A stretch of 64,000 nt of DNA from Nocardioides mesophilus (GTDB lineage Bacteria > Actinomycetota > Actinomycetes > Propionibacteriales > Nocardioidaceae), in assembly GCF_014395785.1 (NCBI RefSeq), contig NZ_CP060713.1, forward strand, positions 4,244,501 through 4,308,500, in the 5' to 3' direction. Both the position numbers and the translations under genes were made by a program. Under the pieces are notes generated by a model. The model saw only the letters and a program-made list of their open reading frames with translations, ran no database searches and was not told where the DNA came from. This document shows positions 39,142 through 48,871 of the stretch, piece by piece. Within the stretch, counting starts at the first letter, position 1, and each line of letters begins with the position of its first letter.

Positions 39142-40296
39142 TCAAGCGGGAGAGGGGCCGTTGGTGGTGAGTCGGGTCCCGGTCCCTGCACCAGGGTCAG
39201 GCTCGAGCTCGATCGCCACCGTCGTCTCGAACAGGGGCGTGACCCACGCCGTCCGTTCGTCGGAGTCGATGAACAGGGCTCGGACGAGCAGCGTCATCGG
39301 CACTGCGAGCAATGCCCCGAGCGGACCGAGGAGGAAGGTCCAGACGACCAGGGACATGAAGGTCATCTCCGCGCTGAGGCCCACAGTGGCACCGACGTAA
39401 CGGGGTTGGATGAAGGTCTGGATGGTGACGTTCAGGACGCTGTAGATGACGATCACGAGCAGCATTCGCTCCCATCCCCCCTCCAGCAACCCCAGGAGCG
39501 CGGGCGGGACGACACCGATGACGAAGCCGATGTTGGGAACGAAGTTCGTGATGAACGAGAAGAACCCCCACACCAGCGGAAGCGGGATGCCGAGCATCCA
39601 GAGGGCGCCGGTGTCCAGCACGGCGACGATGGCCCCGAACAGGGCCGTCACCACGAGGTAGCGCTGGGTGCCGGTGACGAACCGGCCGAGCGAGTGGGCG
39701 AGCTCGGGCTTCGACCGGCTCAGCGCCGCCATCCGCGGTCCGAAGCCCGGCACAGCGGTCACGAAGAAGAACATGACCGTCACCAGGAAGAAGAGGCTGC
39801 CCGCAGCACCGGTGATCGCCCCGAGCACATCGGTGAGCGCACTGACGAGCGTGGACGGCTCGATCTTCTTCAGAGCATCGGCGGTCGTCCCACCGCTGAG
39901 GTCGAGAGACGACATCCACCCGTTCAACTCGGCGGTGAGTTCCTTGCTCCGCCCGGCATATTGCGGCAGCAGGTTGACGAACCGGACCAGGCAGACGACG
40001 GTGCCGGCGAGGAGCGAGAGCAAGATGGCATACGCGGCGACCAGGGCAGTCGTGGTGGCCAACCACCCCGGCCAACCGTGACGACGCGCCCAAGTGCCGA
40101 TCGGCAGCACGGCGATGGTCAGGGCGAGCGCGAGCATGGCGGGTGCGATGATCCCGGCCGCTCCCTTGATGCCGGCACCGACGGCAACGGCACCGGCGGC
40201 CCCGAGCAGCACGATCAGGGAGCGTGGCAGCGCGGAGCGGGGGGTGGTGGACCCTGCCTCCGGTGCTGCCCGGGCCGGGGGCTGCTGCGACGACAT
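39142..40296 (-). CDS. AI-2E family (PerM/TqsA) membrane protein
   Basis: A 384-residue membrane protein with about seven to eight helices. It contains a soluble middle segment (about 100-180) and the FSFITNFVPNIGFVIGVVPP, GATVGLSAEMTFMSLVVWTF and GPLGALLAVPMTLLVRALF blocks of the AI-2E family. Homologues export autoinducer-2 or act as antiporters; the bacterial actinobacterial function is open. GGTGGG precedes the ATG at 40296. It converges with the DUF72 gene. Confidence 0.9.
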   Translation of the reverse strand: MSSQQPPARAAPEAGSTTPRSALPRSLIVLLGAAGAVAVGAGIKGAAGIIAPAMLALALTIAVLPIGTWARRHGWPGWLATTTALVAAYAILLSLLAGTVVCLVRFVNLLPQYAGRSKELTAELNGWMSSLDLSGGTTADALKKIEPSTLVSALTDVLGAITGAAGSLFFLVTVMFFFVTAVPGFGPRMAALSRSKPELAHSLGRFVTGTQRYLVVTALFGAIVAVLDTGALWMLGIPLPLVWGFFSFITNFVPNIGFVIGVVPPALLGLLEGGWERMLLVIVIYSVLNVTIQTFIQPRYVGATVGLSAEMTFMSLVVWTFLLGPLGALLAVPMTLLVRALFIDSDERTAWVTPLFETTVAIELEPDPGAGTGTRLTTNGPSPA

Positions 40297-40394
40297 GAAC
40301 CCACCGTACGGAAGTTCTCACTTGCGCGACATGAGGTGTTCTCGTCAGATCACATGGCCTCCCGGCTCGAACCGCGAGAGCGCTGGACCGCGTG

Positions 40395-41927
40395 TCAGCT
40401 CCGGTCGCGGCCGCGCTTGGGAAGCTTCGGCAAGGTCGAGGCACCGCCGTGCAGCATCGTGACCAGCTGCGCGACCCGGCTGTCGGTCTTGGCGTCACGG
40501 CTGAACGAGGTGAGCAGCATCGGCGGCTTGAACCGCTGCCGGGCGATCGCCTTGGCGTAGGTGAACTCCCGCAGGCCGTCGGCGCCGTGGATCCGGCCGA
40601 AGCCGGAGTCGCCGACCCCGCCGAACGGCAGGGACGGGATCGCGGCGAACGAGATCACGGAGTTGACCGAGGTCATGCCCGAGCGGATCCGCCGGGCGAG
40701 CTCCATGCCGCGCTTCTCCGAGAAGACGGTCGCCCCGAGGCCGTAGCGGGTGGCGTTGGTCAGCTCCACCGCCTCGTCCATCGACCGCACCTTCTTGACC
40801 GTCAGCGTCGGCCCGAAGGTCTCCTCGGTCACCGCCGTGGACTCCTCCGGTACGTCGACCAGCACGGTCGGCTGCACGAACCGCTCGCCTACAGCGTCCG
40901 CACCGCCGACCACCGCCCGACCGCCGCGGGCCAGAGCGTCGTCGATGTGCGCCCGGATGATCCCGATCTGCGAGGGCATCGTGATCGGCCCGAGCTTCGC
41001 CTCCAGGTCGGTGTCGGCGCGAAGGTCGCGGGTCTTGTCGACGACGGAGGAGAGGAACCGGTCGTACACCTTCTCGTGCACGTAGACCCGCTCCACGCCG
41101 ATGCAGGTCTGCCCGGCGTTGGACATCCCGCCCCACACCGCCGCGTCCGCCGCGGCCTCGACGTCGGCGTCCTCGTCGACGAGCAGCGCATCCTTGCCGC
41201 CGGCCTCGATGACCACCGGGGTCAGCGTCTCCGCGCAGGTGGCCATCACCTTCTTGCCGGTGCCGGTCGAGCCGGTGAACGCGACCTTGTCCACGCCGGA
41301 GCGGCACAGCGCCGAGCCGGTGTCACCGAACCCGGTGACCACCTGCAGCACCGGATGCGCCGGGCACACCTCGGCGAAGGAGTCGGCCAGCCAGGTACCG
41401 ACGCCGGGGGCGAACTCGCTCGGCTTGAACACCACCGCGTTTCCGGCCGCCAGCGCATAGATCACCGATCCCATCGGCGTGAACACCGGGTAGTTCCAGG
41501 GACCGATCACGCCGACCACCCCGAGCGGGTGGTACTCCAGCGTGGCGGACTGGTTGGCCATCAGCATCCCGGGGCTGACCCGGTGCGGGCCGAGCACCTT
41601 GCGCGCATGCTTCGTCGCCCACGCCAGGTGGTCGATGGCCAGCACGATCTCCAGCATGGCGTCGGAGTGCGGCTTGCCCATCTCCCGGTGCACGACGTCG
41701 GCGAGCTGGGCCATCCGCCGGGTCAGCACCGCGCGCCACTGCGTGAGGCGCTCGGAACGCTCGGCGTGCGGCAGGGCCGACCACCACGCTGCGGCTCCTC
41801 GCGCGCGGGCCACGGCGGCGTGCACGTCGGCCTCGGAGTGCACGGCGTACACCCCGACGACGTCCCCGTTGGCGGGGTTGCGGACCTCGAAAGTCTGCTG
41901 CTGGACGTGTTCGTCGGTGAGGGTCAT
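40395..41927 (-). CDS. Aldehyde dehydrogenase (succinate-semialdehyde type)
   Basis: NAD(P)+-dependent oxidation of an aldehyde to the acid. The 510-residue protein has the cofactor fold TGSTGTGKKVMATCAE, catalytic Glu in VVIEAGGKDALLVDEDAD, catalytic Cys in SNAGQTCIGVERVYV and EETFGPTLTVKKV near the C-terminus. The last ~40 residues are a basic extension (PKLPKRGRDRS). Its ATG overlaps the stop of the GMC oxidoreductase by 4 nt (ATGA), which argues that it oxidises the aldehyde made by that enzyme. It is the last gene of the liv-led operon. Confidence 0.93.
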   Translation of the reverse strand: MTLTDEHVQQQTFEVRNPANGDVVGVYAVHSEADVHAAVARARGAAAWWSALPHAERSERLTQWRAVLTRRMAQLADVVHREMGKPHSDAMLEIVLAIDHLAWATKHARKVLGPHRVSPGMLMANQSATLEYHPLGVVGVIGPWNYPVFTPMGSVIYALAAGNAVVFKPSEFAPGVGTWLADSFAEVCPAHPVLQVVTGFGDTGSALCRSGVDKVAFTGSTGTGKKVMATCAETLTPVVIEAGGKDALLVDEDADVEAAADAAVWGGMSNAGQTCIGVERVYVHEKVYDRFLSSVVDKTRDLRADTDLEAKLGPITMPSQIGIIRAHIDDALARGGRAVVGGADAVGERFVQPTVLVDVPEESTAVTEETFGPTLTVKKVRSMDEAVELTNATRYGLGATVFSEKRGMELARRIRSGMTSVNSVISFAAIPSLPFGGVGDSGFGRIHGADGLREFTYAKAIARQRFKPPMLLTSFSRDAKTDSRVAQLVTMLHGGASTLPKLPKRGRDRS

Positions 41928-43501
41928 CGGGAGCTCCTGATCAGGTCGGCCGCCTTCTCGGCGACCATGATGGTCGGTGCGTTGGTGTTGCCGCGGGGCA
42001 CCACCGGCATGACGGAGGCATCCACCACGCGGAGGGCCTCCACCCCGCGGACCTTCAGCTCGGGGTCCACGACCGCCTGCTCCCCCGAGCCCATCGCGCA
42101 GGTGCCGACCGGGTGGTACAGCGTCTGGGTGTTGCGGCGCAGGTGCTCGGTCAGGTCCTCGTCGGTCGGCGACGGCCCGGGCATCCACGCCGACTTGATG
42201 TACGCCGCCAGCGGCCCCTGCGCCACGACGTCGAGGATCCGCTTGCAGCCCTCGCGCATCGCGTCCAGGTCGGCGGGGTCGTCGTAGTAGCCCGCGTCGA
42301 TCTCCGGGTGCCAGGTCGGGTCCGCCGAGCGCAGCCGCAGGCTGCCGCGGCTCTGCACGGACACCAGCGTGGGGCCGGCGGTGAAGCAGCGCGCCACCGG
42401 CTCGTGCAGCCCGTTGTCGTAGAACGCGCCCGGCGCCGCATGCACCTGCAGGTCAGGAGCCGGCAGGTCGTCACGGGTGGCGAAGAACGCCCCGCCCTCA
42501 CCGATGTTGGAGGCCAGCGGACCGGTGCCGCGCAGCTTCCACCGCAGCAGGTTGGGCAGGGACGGGGCGTCCGCGATGTCCGTCGTGCCCTGGGTGTGCC
42601 ACAGCATCGGCGCGGCCGGGTGGTCGTGCAGGTTCTGGCCCACGCCGGCGAGGTCCGCGACGACGTCGATGCCGTGCTCGCGCAGGTGCGTGGCCGGGCC
42701 GATGCCGGAGAGCATCAGCAGCTGCGGGCTGTTCACCGCTCCCCCGCAGACCAGCACCTCGGCCTCGGCCCGGACGTGCTCGGTGCGGCCCGCGCGCCGG
42801 TAGGTGACGCCGACGGCACGGCCGTTCTCGACGTCGATGCGGCTGGTGAGCGCCTGGGTGCGGACGGTGAGGTTCGACCGGTCCAGCGCCGGCCGGAGGT
42901 AGGCGTCGGCCACCGACCAGCGACGCCCGCGCTTGCAGGTGACCTGGTACAGCCCCGCGCCCTCCTGCTCCGCGCCGTTGAAGTCGTCGTTGCGCTTGTG
43001 ACCCGCGACGACCGCCGACTCGACCCACGCCTCGGTGAGCTCGTGGGTGAACGTCCGGTCCTCGACGTGCAGCGGTCCGCCCTGGCCGTGGTAGGGCGCC
43101 CCGAGCCGCTGGTTGTCCTCGGCCTTGATGAAGTACGGCAGCACGTCGTCGTAGCCCCAGCCGACCGCGCCGTGGCCGTCACGCCAGCCGTCGTAGTCGA
43201 CGCGGTTGCCACGGATGTAGATCATCGCGTTCATCGACGAGCAGCCGCCCAGCGCCTTCATCCGCGGCCAGTAGGCGCGCCGGTTGTGCAGCTGCTTCTG
43301 CTCGCTGGTGGTGTAGTTCCAGTCCCAGCGCGTCTTGAACAGCGACGAGAACGCCGCCGGGATGCGGATCTCGTCGGCGTCGTCCTCACCTCCGGCCTCC
43401 AGGAGCAGAACCCGGGTGCCGGGGTCCTCGCTCAGCCGCGCCGCCAGCACCGCTCCCGCGCTGCCCGCCCCCACCACGATGTAGTCGAACGACTCCGTCA
43501 C
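41924..43501 (-). CDS. GMC-family FAD alcohol dehydrogenase/oxidase
   Basis: A glucose-methanol-choline oxidoreductase of 525 residues that oxidises a primary alcohol. The FAD site is IVVGAGSAGAVLAARLSEDP, the second GMC signature is PRMKALGGCSSMNAMIYIRG, and the catalytic His and Asn are in LYHPVGTCAMGSG and RGNTNAPTIMVAE. Choline dehydrogenase, PEG dehydrogenase and aliphatic alcohol dehydrogenases share these. The GTG at 43501 has GAGGAGG five nt upstream. Choline specificity is not indicated: no BetB-type partner or choline transporter is present. Confidence 0.92.
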   Translation of the reverse strand: MTESFDYIVVGAGSAGAVLAARLSEDPGTRVLLLEAGGEDDADEIRIPAAFSSLFKTRWDWNYTTSEQKQLHNRRAYWPRMKALGGCSSMNAMIYIRGNRVDYDGWRDGHGAVGWGYDDVLPYFIKAEDNQRLGAPYHGQGGPLHVEDRTFTHELTEAWVESAVVAGHKRNDDFNGAEQEGAGLYQVTCKRGRRWSVADAYLRPALDRSNLTVRTQALTSRIDVENGRAVGVTYRRAGRTEHVRAEAEVLVCGGAVNSPQLLMLSGIGPATHLREHGIDVVADLAGVGQNLHDHPAAPMLWHTQGTTDIADAPSLPNLLRWKLRGTGPLASNIGEGGAFFATRDDLPAPDLQVHAAPGAFYDNGLHEPVARCFTAGPTLVSVQSRGSLRLRSADPTWHPEIDAGYYDDPADLDAMREGCKRILDVVAQGPLAAYIKSAWMPGPSPTDEDLTEHLRRNTQTLYHPVGTCAMGSGEQAVVDPELKVRGVEALRVVDASVMPVVPRGNTNAPTIMVAEKAADLIRSSR

Positions 43502-43586
43502 AGCTGCCTCCTCAGGCTCTTCCTCGCAACGTAGCGCGGCGCGCCCCATGGGCGGGCAAGGATACGTCCAGCAGCGGCGGCCGCCC

Positions 43587-44768
43587 CTAGCCGAGATGTC
43601 CGCGCACCGAGGCGTGTCCCTTGAGCAGGTTGCGGGCAATGGTCCGGCGCTGGATCTCGTCGGTGCCCTCGTAGATCCGCAGCAGCCGCAGCTCGCGGTA
43701 CCACCGCTCCACCGGCAGCTCCCGGGTGTAGCCCATGCCGCCGTGCATCTGCAGGACCCGGTCGACGACCTCGTTGGCCTTCTGACCGCCGTAGAGCTTC
43801 GCCATGGACTGTGACTGACGTGAGTCGAGGCCGGCATCGACCTGCCACGCTGCGCAGAGCACCAACCAGCGCAGCGCCTCGATCTCTACAGCGGAGTCCG
43901 CGACCATCCACTGGATAGCCTGTCGGTCCGCGATCGGCTCGCCGAACGTGACCCGGGTGCGCGCGTGCTCCATGCCCATCTCGACGAGCCGCTCACAGGC
44001 ACCGAGCGCACGCGCCGGCAGCATGTAGCGGCCCTTCCCGATCCAGCGCATCGCCAGCTGGAAGCCCCGGCCCTCCTCGCCCAGGATCGCGGTGTGTGGC
44101 ACGCGCACGTCCTCGAAGACGAGCGCGGCCGGTCCCCACTCCCCCATCGTCTCGATGTGCTCCGACCTCCAGCCGCTGTCCCGGTCGACGAGGAAGCACG
44201 TCACGGACTCGTCAGTGCGTCCCTGGCGATGCTTCTGGGCGTCCGTGACCGCGAAGACCATGCAGAAGTCGGCCTCCTGGCCGCCGGTGATGAACGTCTT
44301 CTCGCCATTGATCACCCACTCGTCGCCGTCGCGCTCGGCGCGGGCGCTGATGGCGCGGGCGTCCGAGCCGGCACCGGGCTCGGTGATCGCGAAGCAGCTC
44401 CGGCGCTCCCCGGCGATGGTGGGCAGCAGGTGGCGCTGCTTCTGCTCGTCGTTGCCGAGGTAAAGGATGTTGTCCGCGTCGCCACCGAACTTGAACGGCA
44501 CGAACGACCGACCGAGCTCGGTCTCGACGAGGGCGTTCATCACGGCGCCGAGCCCCATCCCGCCGTACTCCTCCGGCGTGTGCACACCGAAGAAGCCCGA
44601 CTGTTGCGCCTTGGCCTGCAGCCCCCGGAGCTCTTCCCTGCTCAGGCCCGGCTCGTGCCGGCGCTCCCGGGCCAGCACGTCCGGCTCGAGCGGCATCACC
44701 TCCTTGCGCACGAAGGTGCGCACCCAGTCCCGGATCTCCCGCTCCTCCTCGCTCAGGCTCAGGTCCAT
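43587..44768 (-). CDS. Acyl-CoA dehydrogenase
   Basis: FAD enzyme making 2-enoyl-CoA. The ATG at 44768 gives 393 residues with a helical N-terminal domain, CFAITEPGAGSDARAISARA in the FAD/substrate region, and the catalytic Glu in RIYEGTDEIQRRTIARNLLK. QMHGGMGYTRELPVERWYRE precedes it. It begins 4 nt after the acyl-CoA ligase stop, so the product of the ligase is the probable substrate. Chain length cannot be told. Confidence 0.93.
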   Translation of the reverse strand: MDLSLSEEEREIRDWVRTFVRKEVMPLEPDVLARERRHEPGLSREELRGLQAKAQQSGFFGVHTPEEYGGMGLGAVMNALVETELGRSFVPFKFGGDADNILYLGNDEQKQRHLLPTIAGERRSCFAITEPGAGSDARAISARAERDGDEWVINGEKTFITGGQEADFCMVFAVTDAQKHRQGRTDESVTCFLVDRDSGWRSEHIETMGEWGPAALVFEDVRVPHTAILGEEGRGFQLAMRWIGKGRYMLPARALGACERLVEMGMEHARTRVTFGEPIADRQAIQWMVADSAVEIEALRWLVLCAAWQVDAGLDSRQSQSMAKLYGGQKANEVVDRVLQMHGGMGYTRELPVERWYRELRLLRIYEGTDEIQRRTIARNLLKGHASVRGHLG

Positions 44769-44772
44769 CGGC

Positions 44773-46314
44773 TCACACCTCCTCGGGCGTGGGCCCGGAG
44801 GGGGCCGCGGACGCTGGTACGGCGGTGCCGAACTGCGCCCGCAGCTCGCGCTTGAGGACCTTGTGGCTCGGGCCCATCGGCAGCGCGTCCACGATCTCGA
44901 GGTGCCGGGGGTACTTGTGCCGGCCGAGCTGCTCGCGCGACCATGCGACGAGCTCGTCGCTGTCGAGCGATGCGCCGTCGTGGACGATGACCACGGCACA
45001 GACCTCCTCGCCCTTCTCGTCGTCGGGGATGCCGATCACCGCCACCTGGGCGACGGCGGGATGGCGCATGAGCACCTCCTCGACCTCGCGCGGGTAGACG
45101 TTGAAGCCACCGCGGATGATCAGGTCCTTCTTCCGGTCCACGATGGTGATGAAGCCCTCGGAGTCCTTGGTGCCGATGTCACCGGTCCGGAACCAGCCGT
45201 CCACGATCGCCTGGTCGGTCGCTTCGGGGTTGTCGAGATAGCCGGCGAAGACGTTGTGCCCGCGGATCACGATCTCGCCGAGCTCACCGGTGCCGAGCAG
45301 CACGATCCGGTCGTCGAGCGTCTCGTCGGCGATCTCCACCTCGACGCCCCAGATCGGATGTCCGACCGTGCCGGCACGGGTCCCGAACCAGGGCTGGTTC
45401 ACGGTGGCGGTCGGCGAGGTCTCGGAGAGCCCGTAGCCCTCGTACACCGTGGTGTCGAATGCCTTTTCGAACTGCTCCAGCACGGCGACCGGCAGCGACG
45501 CCCCGCCGGAGACACAGTCCCGCAGGCGCGGCAGCACGTCGGCGGACCGGGCGGCCTCCAGCAGCTGGACGTACATGGTCGGAACGCCGAAGAACAACGT
45601 CGCCTGCTCCCGGTACATCACCTCGATCGCGGCAGCGGCGTCGAAGCGCGGCTGCAGCAGCAGGGTGGCTCCCACCCGGAAGGTCGAGTTCATCGACACG
45701 GTCTGGCCGAAGGTGTGGAACAACGGCAGGCAGCCCATGACGACGTCCTCACGACGGATGGGGTTCGCGTCGAAGGCGTTGACCGTCGAGTTCATGACCA
45801 GGTTGAGGTGGGTGAGCACCGCGCCCTTGGGGCGGCCCGTGGTGCCGCTGGTGTAGAAGATGACCGCCGGGTCCTCCGCCTCCCTGGTCGCGTAGGTGGG
45901 CACCGGCTCGCCGTGACCGAAACCCTCCACCGGCCAGGCCTCGATCCCGGCCGAGGCTGCGGCCTGGACCGCCACCGCGGCGTAGCTCTCCTCGTAGAGC
46001 AGCGCCTGCGCCCCGGAGTGGCCCAGGATGTAAGCCGCCTCGTCCCCGTTGAGCAGGGTCGGCACCGGCACCACCGTTCCCCCGGCCGCCAGGATGCCGT
46101 AGTAGCCGCGGATGAAGTCGACCACGTTCGGCGCGAGCAGCCCTACCCGGGTGCCGGGGGCGATGCCGCGGGCGAGGAGCGCGGCGGCGTAGCGGCGGGC
46201 GTCACGCCACAGGTCCGCATACGTCACCCGCAGGTCACCCTCGACGACGGCGACCTTCTCAGGGGTACGGCGGGCGGGCTCGGCCAGCACGGCGGCCAGC
46301 GACAGCGAGGTCAT
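44773..46314 (-). CDS. Acyl-CoA ligase (fatty-acid--CoA synthetase type)
   Basis: An ANL-family enzyme of 513 residues that activates a carboxylic acid with ATP and CoA. AMP-binding motif YTSGTTGRPKGAVLTHLNLV, the GYGLSETSPTATVN motif, GWFRTGDIGTKDSEGF, and the catalytic Lys in GPSHKVLKRELRAQFG are clear. Upstream in the same operon are Liv-type transport genes; downstream are acyl-CoA dehydrogenase, GMC oxidoreductase and aldehyde dehydrogenase. The neighbours suggest that it activates the acid formed by the last two. Confidence 0.93.
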   Translation of the reverse strand: MTSLSLAAVLAEPARRTPEKVAVVEGDLRVTYADLWRDARRYAAALLARGIAPGTRVGLLAPNVVDFIRGYYGILAAGGTVVPVPTLLNGDEAAYILGHSGAQALLYEESYAAVAVQAAASAGIEAWPVEGFGHGEPVPTYATREAEDPAVIFYTSGTTGRPKGAVLTHLNLVMNSTVNAFDANPIRREDVVMGCLPLFHTFGQTVSMNSTFRVGATLLLQPRFDAAAAIEVMYREQATLFFGVPTMYVQLLEAARSADVLPRLRDCVSGGASLPVAVLEQFEKAFDTTVYEGYGLSETSPTATVNQPWFGTRAGTVGHPIWGVEVEIADETLDDRIVLLGTGELGEIVIRGHNVFAGYLDNPEATDQAIVDGWFRTGDIGTKDSEGFITIVDRKKDLIIRGGFNVYPREVEEVLMRHPAVAQVAVIGIPDDEKGEEVCAVVIVHDGASLDSDELVAWSREQLGRHKYPRHLEIVDALPMGPSHKVLKRELRAQFGTAVPASAAPSGPTPEEV

Positions 46315-46349
46315 GGGATCCTCCAGGAAGGGTGTGGTGTCGCGGACGA

Positions 46350-46378
46350 GCCGTCCGACGCGGAAGCGACCGGACGGC
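46350..46378 (-). terminator. Internal hairpin between livK and acyl-CoA ligase
   Basis: GCCGTCCG and CGGACGGC form an 8-pair stem, with CGC/GCG closing a GGAA loop inside. It has no U-tract. In a nine-gene operon it may lower expression of the enzyme genes relative to the transport genes, or protect an mRNA 3' end. Confidence 0.4.
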
Positions 46379-46406
46379 CCGTCAGCCTGTCAGCAGGATC
46401 GACCGG

Positions 46407-47747
46407 TCAGCCGACCGGCTCGATCTCGGGGAGTCCGCTCTCCGCCGGGGCGTCATCACTCTGCCCGGAGGTGTCCTCCTCGATGGGGGCATCCCCGATG
46501 TCGGTGACGAGGACCGGGGTCAGCTCCTTGCCGACCCCGCCCTTCAGCTCGACGATCCGCATGCCGGAGATCCCCAGGTGGCTGTCCTCGCTGAACCGGA
46601 ACGGAGCCAGCTCGGGGCCGGGCCAGCTGGTGTCCCACTGCTCGACCGCATCGACGATGCCCTCCCGGGTCGGGTCCGGTCCGGCCGCCATCAGCGCCTG
46701 CACGAAGGCGTAGGCCTTCGACATGCCGTAGACCCGGTAGTTCGTGAGGTCGCCCTGGTCGCCGTACTCGTCCCAGACCTTCTGCCACAGCTGGATCCAC
46801 GGGTCGTCCTCGGAGTCCACGCCCGGGATGTACTCGGTGGTGAGCACGCCGTCGAGCGGGGCGGCTCCGTCGACCGCGCCCTCGGAGAACTTCGAGAGCA
46901 GCGAGCCGACCAGGTTCGGGTCGGAGCCGATGTTGGCGTAGAACCACTTCGGCTTGTAGTTGAGCTTCATCGCCACCAGCTGGCTGAGCGCGGTGTACGA
47001 CGGGGTGTTGAAGCTGAGCACGAGGTCGGCGCCCTTGGCCTGCAGGCCGGCGATCTGCGGCGCCACGTCGGTGTTGCCCGAGGTGTAGCGCTCCACCCCG
47101 ACGATCTGCTTGTCGAGGAACCGGCGCACCCCCTTCTCGCTGTCCCGGCCGAGGTCGTCGTCCTGCAGGAACAGACCCACCTTCGCGTCGGGCATGTTCT
47201 CGGCGACGTACTGGCCGATGATCTTGCCCTCGCTCTCGTAGTCGGGCTGCCAGCCGAACGTGAACGGCTTCTCCTCCGGCTGGTCACCCCACTGGATCGA
47301 GCCCGACGAGACGAACAGGTCCGGGACCTGCTCGGAGTTCAGGAAGTCCACGACCGCCGCGTGGGTCGGCGTGCCGAGACCACCGACCATCGCGAAGATC
47401 TCGTCCTTGAGCACGAGCTCGTTGGTGACCTGGCTGGTGTTCGTCGGGTTGTAGCCGTCGTCGCGGACCAGGAACTCGATCTTGCGACCGTCCACGCCGC
47501 CTTGCGCGTTGACGTAGTCGAAGTAGGCCTTCATGCCCGTGGGAATCTCGCTGTAACCCGGGGCGGCCACACCGGTGAGCGGGAAGTGCGCTCCGATCGT
47601 CACCGTGTCCTCGGTGATGCCGACGTCGGAGGAGCCGGCCTCCCCCTTGCTCTGCTCACGCGTCTCACCCGCGCCGCAGGCGGCGACCAGCGCTCCCGCC
47701 GTGATGACGCTGGTGGCCAGCGTCATGGTCCTGGTCCATCTCCTCAT
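46407..47747 (-). CDS. Branched-chain-type ABC transporter substrate-binding lipoprotein
   Basis: A periplasmic-binding (type I, LivK-like) protein. The ATG at 47747 follows GGAGG; the signal peptide is MRRWTRTMTLATSVITAG with a lipobox ending GALVAAC. The mature part has VTIGAHFPLTGVAAPGYSEI and KAYFDYVNAQGGVDGRKIEF, which are family hallmarks. Such proteins bind amino acids but also aromatic acids, amides and other carboxylates, so the substrate is open. Linked enzymes suggest an alcohol or acid. It ends with an acidic, Ser/Glu-rich tail. Confidence 0.92.
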   Translation of the reverse strand: MRRWTRTMTLATSVITAGALVAACGAGETREQSKGEAGSSDVGITEDTVTIGAHFPLTGVAAPGYSEIPTGMKAYFDYVNAQGGVDGRKIEFLVRDDGYNPTNTSQVTNELVLKDEIFAMVGGLGTPTHAAVVDFLNSEQVPDLFVSSGSIQWGDQPEEKPFTFGWQPDYESEGKIIGQYVAENMPDAKVGLFLQDDDLGRDSEKGVRRFLDKQIVGVERYTSGNTDVAPQIAGLQAKGADLVLSFNTPSYTALSQLVAMKLNYKPKWFYANIGSDPNLVGSLLSKFSEGAVDGAAPLDGVLTTEYIPGVDSEDDPWIQLWQKVWDEYGDQGDLTNYRVYGMSKAYAFVQALMAAGPDPTREGIVDAVEQWDTSWPGPELAPFRFSEDSHLGISGMRIVELKGGVGKELTPVLVTDIGDAPIEEDTSGQSDDAPAESGLPEIEPVG

Positions 47748-47817
47748 GTGTCCTGCCTCCTGTTGGTTCCACACCTGATCCCGGACCGTCCTGGACGGTC
47801 TCGGACTTCCCGAGCTG

Positions 47818-48870
47818 TCACGTGGTCTCTCGGCGGCTCCTACGCCAGCCCCGCAGGCTGCCGACGATCCCCGCCGGGGCGAGCAGGATCACCAGCACCA
47901 TCACCAGGCCGTAGACGAGTGGAGCCAGCTCGGCCGACTGGACGTCGCTGAGCCCCAGGTCGTGGCCGACGCCGGTGACGACCTGCGGGAGGAAGGTCAG
48001 CAGGGCCGCGCCGATCAACGCGCCGAGCAGGCTGCCCAGACCACCGAGCACCACCGCGGTCAGCAGGGTCAGCGACAGCGTCAGCGTGAAGCCGCTCGGC
48101 GCCGTGATCCGCACCGCCATCGCCATCACAGCCCCGGCCAGACCGGCACAACCGGCACTGACCAGGAAGGCGAGCACCCGGGCTCGGCCCAGGTTGATGC
48201 CCGCGAGCTCGGCCGCGACCTCGTCGTCGCGGACCGCCCGCCAGACCCGTCCGACCCGGCTGCGTGACAGGTTGGCCAGCAGCACGAAGGTGACGATCAG
48301 TGCGAGCCAGCCGATGTAGGCGACGTACTTGCTGGCGGTGACGTCGTGGGCGGTCAGGAAGAAGACGGCGTCGGCGAACCAGCCCGGGACGTCGGGCACC
48401 CGCACGTTGAGGCCCTGCTCGCCGCCCAGCGAGTCGCCGAAGAAGATCGCCATCCCAGGGACGGCGACCGCCAGCGCCAGGGTCGCGCCCGCGAGATAGG
48501 GGCCGTGCAACCGGGCGGCGGCGACCCCGACGAGAGCCCCGACGAGCAGCGCCACGACCGTGGCGACCAGCAGCACCCCCACGACGGGCAGTACCGGCTC
48601 GGCCTCCCGGTAGAGCAGCGCGGTCGAGTAGGCCCCGAACGCCATGAACGCGCCATGACCGAGCGAGATCTGGCCGTTGAGACCGGTCAGCACGGTCAGT
48701 CCGCCGGCGGCGATGCCGAGATAGGCCATCGCCGCGAACTGGGCGTTGCGGAAGGTGCTGGTGCTCTCCAGCACCAGGATCACCACCACGAGGCCGATCA
48801 GGGCGACCGCCAGGTGCCGCAGGAGCGTGGACCGGGAGACCCTGTGCAGGGGGGCGGCGAGCATCGACAT
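47818..48870 (-). CDS. livM: Branched-chain-type ABC transporter permease (LivM)
   Basis: A 350-residue permease with about ten hydrophobic segments. NGQISLGHGAFMAFGAYSTA is the LivM/LivH signature, and VWRAVRDDEVAAELAGINLG is the ATPase-coupling loop. ATG at 48870 stands 1 nt after the LivH stop, showing tight coupling. It carries a basic C-terminal tail (RGWRRSRRETT). Confidence 0.92.
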   Translation of the reverse strand: MSMLAAPLHRVSRSTLLRHLAVALIGLVVVILVLESTSTFRNAQFAAMAYLGIAAGGLTVLTGLNGQISLGHGAFMAFGAYSTALLYREAEPVLPVVGVLLVATVVALLVGALVGVAAARLHGPYLAGATLALAVAVPGMAIFFGDSLGGEQGLNVRVPDVPGWFADAVFFLTAHDVTASKYVAYIGWLALIVTFVLLANLSRSRVGRVWRAVRDDEVAAELAGINLGRARVLAFLVSAGCAGLAGAVMAMAVRITAPSGFTLTLSLTLLTAVVLGGLGSLLGALIGAALLTFLPQVVTGVGHDLGLSDVQSAELAPLVYGLVMVLVILLAPAGIVGSLRGWRRSRRETT

Positions 48871-48871
48871 G

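Noticed and set aside
41924-43501. Choline dehydrogenase of a betaine pathway
   Set aside because: GMC motifs alone do not prove choline use. There is no choline transporter, BetI or BetB-type context, and the partners are a CoA ligase and an acyl-CoA dehydrogenase.
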